Shown: positions 55,501 to 64,000 of the stretch, one piece after another
How positions within the stretch are numbered: the first letter of the stretch is position 1
Layout: each line of letters starts with the position of its first letter
Assembly: GCA_033063855.1 (NCBI GenBank)
Contig: CP093830.1
Location: forward strand, 18,848,854-18,912,853
Direction of reading: 5' to 3'
Source of the DNA: Smittia aterrima
Taxonomy: Eukaryota; Arthropoda; Insecta; Diptera; Chironomidae
DNA: 64,000 nt
Notes under the pieces: model-generated
Database searches by the model: none
Told to the model about the DNA's origin: nothing
The model's input: the letters and a program-made list of their open reading frames with translations, nothing else
Program-made: the position numbers and the translations under genes

Positions 55501-57859
55501 TAATTATTTTCTAGTGGCTCCAGTGATTGTTTAAACTCAACTTGTCGAACGTAGAAGAAAAAAAAAGCCAACGAGCCAAGATTGAATTTAAAACCAAACA
55601 CGTACTTAAGCGCAACTTAACATCACTTTAAGAACTTGATTTGTAATTATTGTTCTGTACGAAATTGTATCTCAAAGAGATGAGAGAACAGGTAGTCGTT
55701 TGCAATAAACAGTGATCGCTCATCTTTCTCGTTGAGCACTTGGCAGTAAAGTTCTTTCTTCAGGTGCGAGGTTCAGTCTCTCATCGCATTCATCATTCAA
55801 AAGAAAACACAAACAGAGCATTCCGCAAAGCTATCAGCGAATGCAAAGTCGTTATGTCGACAGAAAACCGCGAAATAAATCATGAAGAAAATAAGTTCTT
55901 TAAGCAAATTAATCATTTTCTCCTCTTTGCTCCGATACGAGATGGATTTGCTCGTTTGCGGTCGAGTAATTAGTTTTTTACTGGCTCAACAGACATCGAG
56001 CATCAGGTTCATGTTTGCACAGCTCCCGAAGCCAAAACTAATCGTTGTCTGTCATGACAATTTTTTTATTTTTCCCCAGCAAACTTCGCAATGTAGGACA
56101 TCGACAATAATTTAATATTTTCGACAATCAGTCGAGTTGATGATGTCAGATTCTCTAATTGAACTTTCAGCTACCAAATATTTTTCGCTTTAATGAGTTT
56201 TATCTTCGTTAGTTCTCCCTTTGTTCTGCAAACCTCGTAAACAAAAGAGAAGTTCAAGTAGCCCTCTCGTCATTCCCATCTTGATACTTAAATAAAATTA
56301 AAATAAATTGATTTTGTGCTTCTTGAAACTTTTACATCAAAGATCTGACAGAACAAGAAGAAGCTTCATCACTTCCAACTGATGCTGCTTCATTAATGCT
56401 TTCCGATCATTGTACTGTTCGTATTCAAAATAACAAGAGCTTAGTGAGCTAATCGGGGCAATAGAAAGGAGAAACAAGAATCATGGTGGTCATGTTGAGA
56501 GAGTTTTTTTTAGATCGCGATTGAGGGGGAATCACAATCGTTCTTGAGTCAGCCCTGATAGTTGGTCATGTAACATATAAAAAAAACTTGATAACAAGGC
56601 AATGATTTAAGAGATTTTTAATTACATCTTTGAATATAGTTTCAGCATTCAAGAGCCGGCTTAAATGATGAACTGATTTATTGCCATTGCATTGAAGTGT
56701 CTCTCAAGACTCTTCAGCTGTTTTCCATTGCGTCTGTCTCAGTCTCGAAGAGGAAACACAGCCGCAACATTTCGGTTTCCCTTTTTCAAGTGCATTGAAG
56801 TATATTTACCAATGCAGCGTTGAGCAACATGTTGTATGTGAATTTTCACCTTCAAAACCAACGAAGAAGAAACACACACAGCAAGAAAGTGAAGATTTTG
56901 ACTTTGAACGCAACTAAATGAGCTTCGGCCAATGTATAACATTAAAATAAATTATGCTCTACTCGCCTTCTCGTCTGCTTTATGATACACATTTTGATAA
57001 ATTATAGATTATGATTTTCGCTAAAAGAAATATCGAATTGCCCGATACGCTGGCGTGGAGATTTCATCGTAGCCTCACGTGGAATTCTCATTTGATTTCA
57101 TCAGACAACGACTTTGATAGTCATCTATACGAATGAGTTTTTTATTTCTCCAACTAGAGTGTCTCTCCCTCTCACTCACATGGCTCACATGTGTATACGA
57201 GAACGCAACAACAACAACCTAATTACATATTTTTACCAACGATTTTTATTTCACAAACTTTTCCAACCGTGAAAAAATCAGTTAAAATTTAATTCTTTTT
57301 TTTTCTCTGCGCATTTTTCAGAACTCAACTTCGGCTCGGTTGTTGGTGCGTCTCGTAAGTCAACAGAACTTTCGAAGGGGTCAAAAATTGTTTACGACAC
57401 ACACACCCAACGGCTCTCCAGCAGAAAGACAATGGGAAAAGTTTTGTTTTCGGGTGATTTTTCACGGTTAGTGAAATGAGCGAGCGGCGGTGACTCAAAT
57501 ATGAACTCGAAGTATAAACGTTTGCTCGATTAGTTTTATTTTTCTTCGATGACTTCAGTTAGTAACTCACCTCGTGATGGCTTTTGAAATTTATTCATTA
57601 AACTATATTGATTCAGCGCATTGCTGCTGTTGTTATTTAAGTTATTATTGAATGGTTTGATTCCCATTTTGTTGTAGAATTGCTGAGGCGGCTGCTGCTG
57701 CATGTTGGTCGTCAAGAAACTATTATTGTTCGATGTGATTAAACTATTGTTATTCGATGGATACTTGAATGGCGTCCGATGAACATTCTCAGCGTAATCA
57801 ATCCACTCGTTTGTCATTTTGTGCGGGATTTTAAAGACAAATTCACCCAACTCGTCCAT
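38981..57859 (-). CDS. pnt: ETS transcription factor Pointed, P2 isoform
   Basis: Eight coding exons: 57859-57571, 55230-55111, 54484-54281, 53615-53418, 40303-40089, 40022-39327, 39269-39112 and 39044-38981; all phases agree, giving 647 residues. The N-terminus MDELGEFVFKIPHKMTNEWI precedes MPPLTPGSNKK, holding the PLTP MAP-kinase site (Thr107, matching Thr151 of fly PntP2). The PNT/SAM domain follows (PRQWTQEHVIIWLDWVKREF, NLAPPFTGDILWEHLDILQK). The shared exons carry a His/Ser/Asn-rich linker and the ETS domain (about 537-622: [60 protein letters not shown]). Pnt is the nuclear effector of EGFR/Ras/ERK signalling. The donor after 39327 is GTTTGT, weaker than usual. Confidence 0.95.
40304..43375 (-). 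other. Intron between pnt P1 exon and shared exons
   Basis: About 3 kb of non-coding DNA. A GAGA tract (GAGTGAGAGAGAGAGGGA) lies at 41512-41529, and CTCTCTCTCTCC near 42669. Such repeats are possible GAGA-factor sites. No independent gene was recognised. Confidence 0.55.
43587..53417 (-). other. Large pnt intron containing P1 promoter and presumptive enhancers
   Basis: 43587-44400 should hold the P1 5' UTR and promoter; CTCTCTCTTT and CTTCTCTCTC at about 43968-43990 resemble GAGA-factor sites, and no TATA box was found. The rest is AT-rich DNA with a GAGA tract at 48261-48282, an AAG-rich microsatellite around 48073-48100 and GATGATG runs near 46106 and 49880. All open frames are short, without domains. 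No RNA gene was recognised, though a microRNA could be missed by eye. Confidence 0.5.
53616..57570 (-). other. Introns between pnt P2-specific exons
   Basis: Three introns (53616-54280, 54485-55110, 55231-57570) separate the four P2-only exons. They contain AT-rich DNA and no recognised gene. The frame at 56739-56942 and others have no domain. Confidence 0.5.
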
Positions 57860-60800
57860 AAATATCTAAATATTTCTTCGTTCAGTTTCGGACGGTTTAC
57901 TTAAACATTTAGCAACACTAAACTCTTTATCTTCTTCTTCTTCTTTTTGTTCTAACTCAAATCACATTTGTTTTCCATTTCAAGCACAGTATGCGTTTAT
58001 GTAACTGATAAGCTAAAACAAGAGCTTTTTTTTCCAAGGAACTTTTAGTTCATGAGACGATAAAAACTGAAAAACATTTATTTTTATAATATTTTTGTGT
58101 TTTGTTATTCTCATTGATAAGCCAGCAAAAATTCTTCAAATTGCAAAAGCCATTTCTGTATCGCTCGTGGGTGTTTATGAGCATGGAGAATTGATAAAAA
58201 GTCCATTTAATTTATTTTAATTAGATTTAATTTACTGCTCAGTGGACAGAACAATCTTCTCGCATCGACAATTGCATTTAATTTAAATAAATAGAAAGAG
58301 AGCGAACGCACGACGTCGAAAGTTTCGATGTAATGATGATGATGAAGCAACAAATTCGAGTCCCTGAGGGTCTCTCCTCGAGAGAGGGTGACAGACGAGA
58401 GCGTCGCAAAGAAAAGAAAATCCATTCAATTAAATCTTTTATAATGCATAAAGGCAGCAACAGCAGTTAGCAGTTGGCAAGAGGAGTGAGAGACCGCATA
58501 ATGATGGTGCTTTTTAACTATGAATATTACGAAGCATTAAAAAAGTCCGAGTAGCGAGAGCTCACATGGCTTGTGGTTAATTTAAATAAATTCTTTTAAA
58601 TTAAACCATAAATGTATTTTAATTTATTCAATTGTCCACTTAATAAGTCTGTGTGTCTCTCTATTGATAGCTCAGCTACTGTCTCTTCTGTTTGTTTATC
58701 ACAAATAGTTGACAGTTTATGCTGATGATGATAATGTGGGAGTGGAGGAGACGACAGTACTCGACAGTCGGTCAGCGAGAGAGAGTTCAACTTAATTGGA
58801 AAACTTCTAAGAATTCTTTTCGAGGAACGAAGACGAGCGAGTAGTTTGATTCAGGTTGAGGCTCAATTGTCAATTGAATTTATGCATAGCAAGCAAAGCG
58901 CTCACCAACATCATCGCATTACATTATTCATCAATTATTTATCATAAACTTGATAAAGTTCTCTCGGCTGTCTGGCTGCATTTTCATGCCAAACTGCTTA
59001 TCAGACGCGTCGACACAATTCAATTTGCATAAATTTGTATTGCTCTAGGATAATCGTCTTTCTCTCCCTATCGCCCTCTCGAGGTCGTCGTGGAAGTTCA
59101 AGTGATGATAAACGGTAATTGTCTGTATCGAGAACGACACAAATAAATTTTCCATCTCAACAAAATATTCTCGAATTTCCAGCGAAAATATTTTCCTTTT
59201 GAGAACTCAATCTCGAAGAAAATCACAGAGAGATATTAAATTACGCGTTGTTAATTGCTGTTGTAACTATTTGTTTGTACATAAATAGAGATCAGAGTCG
59301 TCCCCTCAAAAGAAGCTTCTCAATTATCAGAATGATAAATGTTGTCGGATCATCGACGGAGGCGAAATCAAATTAATTATCAGATGTCAAAGTCTTTAAC
59401 CTCGCGCGCTTGCTTACGCATCTCGATTGTATTTCGAAAGACGAGCAATGCTTTTATTGAGTGTCAAGCGGGAGTGGAAAATGTTGATAAATTAAATTAA
59501 ATTGTTGCCACATGATTAAATTATCATCGCATCATAGATTCATTCACTCACTCGCTGCTACTGTTGTTTCTGCTTTTTATTTTTGGGGTTAAATGATTTC
59601 AACCTCTCAATTGACTTTGATTTCCCAAAGAGCAAGCAGAAGCAGAGCAAATAAGTTTGTGGTGACATTTCGATTGCGAGCATGCTCGCTTGACCATAAA
59701 GTGGACAATCCGCGGCTCAGAATATAAACGTCATCATAATTACAGCGCAAGCATTTAACTGTCATAAGCTTCAGTGAACGAAAAAGATTCTCCGCGGTTT
59801 CGATAATTCGCTTCAACGTTCCAGCTCAGTCCATTATATAATCTCGCGACTCATTTGTTGGTTTTATTGCCGGGCCATGATTATGACGCTTTTATTTTCC
59901 TCTTCTACAACAATTTTTCCAACAAAGCAAGTGAAAGAATTTCTCGCGAGAATTTTTCCCACACTTGACTTCACTTTCGGCTTGAACGAGAATATGTTTC
60001 AGTTCTCCTTACTTATGTTTTATGATTTCTACTCGTTAAAGTGTCAGATAAAGATTTCTTTTAATTATTTTTCTTCTTTTCTGTTTCTCTCTGTGATGGC
60101 CTTAATGAGGCTCGAGGTGAGATTCCAGTTTAAATGTCTTGCACTGGCCGCTGCTCGTTTAACTGTCGCGAAAAAAAAAACTGCGACGGGATTCTCACTC
60201 GCGAAATGAGAAAAAGACTTTTTGCAAAATAAAGAATTCTTTTTTGTTTGCTGGCTTGTCGAAGAACTTTCATATTCAAATCACGTTGATATCTTCTTCT
60301 TACGTTTTTATTTCACATTAAGCACTTCGCATGTGTTGATATTCAAATGATTTATAAATTATTCAATAAACTTTTAACAAGCTCCCTTCATTCCACCTTT
60401 CGACTTCGCGAAATATATTTCGATAACGTTTCTTTAAACTTCACTGACAACGTTTGCTTCTTTAATTTCAGTTCGTCACTTTACAGCTTGTCTTTTGATC
60501 AATCGCTTTTGATCACACTTTACACGAGTCAATTTGCGAAAATGAAAAATTATTTCACAGAAAATATTACGAGAGCGAACAAAAAAAAAATTCTCCACAA
60601 AACTCTTCGGAATAGAACGAATGTTGGATGTTGAATGAAATGAGTATGTTGAATGGGGAAACAAAAAAACACAACAATTTTTTGTTATTCTTTTTCTCTG
60701 CGATCATATATAAAAATACATGAGTAAGAGAGAAAAATATCCGATTCGAGTCGTCTCTGTAGTTGTACGATAGTTTTTGCTTTTCAACTTCAAAAAAGAA

Positions 60801-63800
60801 GTTGTTTTTCAAAACTCATTCATGAAACTTCAGAGAGATCGCTGGTTGTGTGGAGTGAGCATGGAGATGGGGGAGAGAGAGACAAGAATTGTGTGTCCGG
60901 CACAGGATGGTATAAGTGAACGGAAATGATTACACTCAAAGAAATATTAAGCTCTTTAATATGACTTTCAAGCGTGTATTCGCGTTGGTTTCATTTTTTT
61001 CTTTTTGCTATTTGCGAATCGAAGCTGTTCACTTGTATACAGAGCGATTTTAACTTCTTCGATGATCTTCTTTGCGAAATATTTTTATTTCAACTGTAAT
61101 TCGCTTCCCATCAGAGAGCTGGACGAAAAACCATCGATTAGCACCATATTGAGAACGAGCTTGTAAAAGATTCTTCTTCTTCATTCATTCATTCGCTTTT
61201 TACGGAACAATTTCCGGTTGTCTTTCTCTATCAAAATGCATAGCATAACAACAACAGACAGTAATTCCCTTTTTTCCAAAAGAAATCACCAACACACGAA
61301 CGATCGTCGGAGGAGACCTGATGAGTTGATGAATGGTATAGCCTAAAACTTAAAGATTGTGTATGCAAGGGAAAGGAAAGAAACTGAAAGACAGACACAG
61401 AATCTGACCTTTTTCTCGTTCACGAAATTTCTCGTAGTAACAACAAGAACATCAACAACAGAAGTTTTATGAATGAAACTTTACTTTTTACTACAAACTT
61501 CATTCCCATTCATGAAAACGAAGCCTGATTAGAGATGGAATGAGACGAGGAATCCTTGTTTGTCGATATCGTAAAAGATTCCTCAATTGTCTCACCCACA
61601 AAAGGCGAAAAGATTTTCAAGGTTCATTCTCGTTCTGTGACGAAACCTGAGCTCTACGTTGAGGGAATTTCTTTTCTGCTGCACTTTACACAGCAACAAT
61701 TTGTGAAAAAGGGAAACAATTAAGTAATTGTATTGTTGTTTAGTGGAGGATCATATTTTTCCAATAGGGTGATCGCCTTTTGTTGAAGATATCAATAGCA
61801 TCGATTTAAGTCTACCTGCTAGCTCTCATTTATTTCGCTTTAACACAAGCACTTGAAGGTCTCATTTCTCGAGATCGAATTTGAGATCTCGCGTCACACG
61901 TTTTGCAAGGGAAAACTTGGCAGCATGTGCGCCAATGTGGGAAATCCACAACAAAGTTGATCTAACAATGAAAATCTCTTAGCAACAACAAACGAATAGT
62001 AAAAACAATTTTCTGTCAAAATTATCATAAAGAAGTTTGCGAGGAGGCTTGTAATCTCATAAATAAATATAAACATTTGTTATCGATAATCCGGGTATTG
62101 AGAAAGGGTTCGAAGGAATTCCATTTCCTAAACATCTGAGAAACTCAAAACGAAAATAAAAAGGCCAAAAGAATCCTTTTGTGAGCAAGCCTGAAGTCAA
62201 GTAGTCCCAACTTCATGACGAGAAACCTTTTAGACGTAAACAGGAAATTGCTAAATTATTACACAAGACTTGATAGCAAGCCGAACTTTTTTATTAGTTA
62301 AGAGAGATTCCCATATTTCGTTACACTTGATCGTTATCACCTCAAACTTTTCAAGGGCATAGACTGCACAGTCAAGTTCTGTTCGCAATTTTCTAACCGG
62401 AAGGAGAAGAACCTGAATAAATTCTTCGCAATGCAAGTGTGAGTTTATTTAAAGAGAGTGAGTGATGTGTAGGATCCGAAAGAAGTTTCCGTGACGTCAT
62501 GAGCCTCGAGGAATATTTAGAAAAGAAGAAGACGAAGAACACAACGCACACACATTGCATTTGCTGTGAAAGATGACGCAACGTTTCCTGTGTCAATTTG
62601 ATGGGAATGCGTTGTAAATGAACATCGTAACATTCACGATAATTACGATATCCTTTTTCTGCTTCTTCACTTTCCTCTCGCTCTCTATCTTTAGCTCGTT
62701 TTCGATTCTCCTCAACATGTTTTTTAATAGATTGTAAGCGAAGAGATTGGGAATGAATGTGTTGTATAGAATGAATCCGTCCAATTTGTAACACTTTCTG
62801 ATCCAAAAATTAATGATCTTCTCACCAATACTCGAACGAGCGAACGACGATCTTTTTGATTTCCTTTCGTTAATTTCACAAGTTTCTTAAAATATTTTTT
62901 CATTGAGCTAATTTTTGCTTTACTACGTGAACAGATTTTTCTTCTTCTTCTTCTTTCTCTCTGCACTGATGCAAAATTAGATCCTCTTGGAAGGAGAATC
63001 CGCAACCTCAGAAATCATTAAAGTAATTAAGTTTTATGAGTCGACAGCAGCTGAGGTTGTTTCCAGTGAGAACTGAATTGCACTCTACTCTACTTACAGA
63101 TGCATCGGATCGCATGTTACAGCATCATAAAGTGTTCTCTTAAACTGCTATAAATAATTGCACTTTCTGTGCTTGCGGGCGCTCATTGATGGAAAATCTT
63201 TTCCGCTTAGGATAGAAGTTTTTGATTTGAGTCATTCGAGAGTGAATTGAAAGATATTTTGAAATGATTTTACGTTTTACACGCAAACGAATTCTTTATC
63301 TATCTTCACAAAATAAATATCGACAGAGGAGAACGCTGTGAATGTTTTCTTAGTTCTCGAGAATCTTTATTTCTTCTCTTCAACTCCATCTGTTCAATTT
63401 TATTAATGAATCTGCAGTATTTTCACTCCACGTTTGTATCTCTTTTCGTTCTTCATTCTCTCCTCCCGGGGCTGCATTCGCTCGACGTAGTAAAAGTGCA
63501 TCGACGAGAAGAAAAAAATGAATCTTTTTCTTGAATGAAAACAGATGCGAGCGAGATGAAAGATGAAGAAGCGAGATGGAGAATTCATTCATAAATTTTC
63601 ATTGTAGAGAAGTGGAAGCCATAAAACGATGATCGTGATTTGTTCGTGCATTGTGTAATCGAGGACTCTCTTGGAGGTTTTACCGAGGCTCGGATGGAAA
63701 TCTGATACCGACATCCTGTCCCACATTCAAGCGACGACGGAGATTCACGAAAAACTTATGAATCGAATGAGTACGAGAACGACAACAGGTGTAATTTCCA

Positions 63801-64000
63801 CTCGACAGTCACAACTTCTTTGACATTTTCATTTCGAATTCCACGCTTTGCTGAGATTTCATTTGAATTCTAATCACGTGCCATTAAAATTTCTGATGCC
63901 TCAAGACAACATTTTTCTTCATTCATTAAACAGATTTGTGTCCTTTTGCTTTTATGAAAAACATGTTTTCGAATATTTTTAAATGAAGTGCGGTGGAGTA
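57860..64000. other. Non-coding DNA upstream of the pnt P2 start codon
   Basis: No coding exon could be identified in the last 6.1 kb. It probably holds the P2 5' UTR, promoter and upstream enhancers; a leader exon cannot be excluded. Simple features: CTCTCCCTCTCACTC near 57168, a GGGGGAGAGAGAGAC tract near 60868, and (TTC)n at 62939-62962. ORFs up to 137 codons (62393-62806 minus) show no domain. Confidence 0.45.

Noticed and set aside
62393..62806. 137-codon minus frame upstream of pnt
   Set aside because: Composition is low-complexity (Arg/Glu/Lys then Phe/Val) and overlaps simple repeats; no homology recognised.
62939..62962. (TTC)n and similar microsatellites
   Set aside because: Ordinary simple repeats for an insect intergenic region; nothing special in setting.

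Overview
The window is eukaryotic and almost certainly dipteran. Its genes carry GT-AG introns, the intergenic DNA is AT-rich, and recognisable genes are Sox100B (SoxE), a family S28 serine carboxypeptidase, Rab35, TRAPPC1 (Bet5), DNAJC9, a DENND2-type DENN protein and the ETS factor pointed (pnt). In Drosophila, Sox100B and pnt both lie on arm 3R (Muller element E), which supports a fly chromosome. An LRR-BTB gene and a small secreted-peptide cluster would suit a non-biting midge or other nematoceran, but that is a guess. The species cannot be named from the sequence alone.

Layout. 1-1856 is the last coding exon of Sox100B (+). 3349-4937 is an intact four-exon S28 carboxypeptidase (+), followed by a decayed copy of the TRAPPC1 3' end. 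5738-7069 is Rab35 (+). 7070-21560 is a repeat-rich block: a broken pogo/DDE_1-type transposase, two broken SENP8-like protease fragments, a broken RING-like copy, about 9.3 kb of a 32-bp hairpin minisatellite (about 291 copies), roughly 130-bp repeats, and an intact two-exon gene joining a RING-like zinc finger to a SENP8/NEDP1-like cysteine protease. 21654-22110 holds a beta-tubulin scrap and an S28 pseudogene. 22203-23879 carries TRAPPC1 and DNAJC9 (-). 24214-27062 is the DENND2-like gene (+). 27489-31274 has a double-TIL protease inhibitor and four paralogous small secreted peptides. 32283-33392 is an LRR-BTB gene (-). 34092-34761 is a three-exon DDE transposase-derived gene (-). 35690-37560 is an astacin metalloprotease (-) with three tandem alternative last exons. 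38981-57859 is pnt (-) with P1 and P2 first exons and large introns. 57860-64000 is non-coding.

How it fits together. The conserved genes look like ordinary independent housekeeping or developmental genes. The region was reshaped by a segmental duplication of an S28-TRAPPC1-DNAJC9 segment, after which each copy lost the opposite genes, and by insertion or expansion of transposon-linked DNA between the two halves. The points most worth following are the RING plus deneddylase-like fusion with its decayed relatives beside the hairpin array, the astacin terminal-exon triplication, and the small secreted-peptide family with shared promoter layout. Everything was read by eye. Splice sites were placed by GT/AG plus reading-frame continuity, and names rest on recognised motifs, not on searches.
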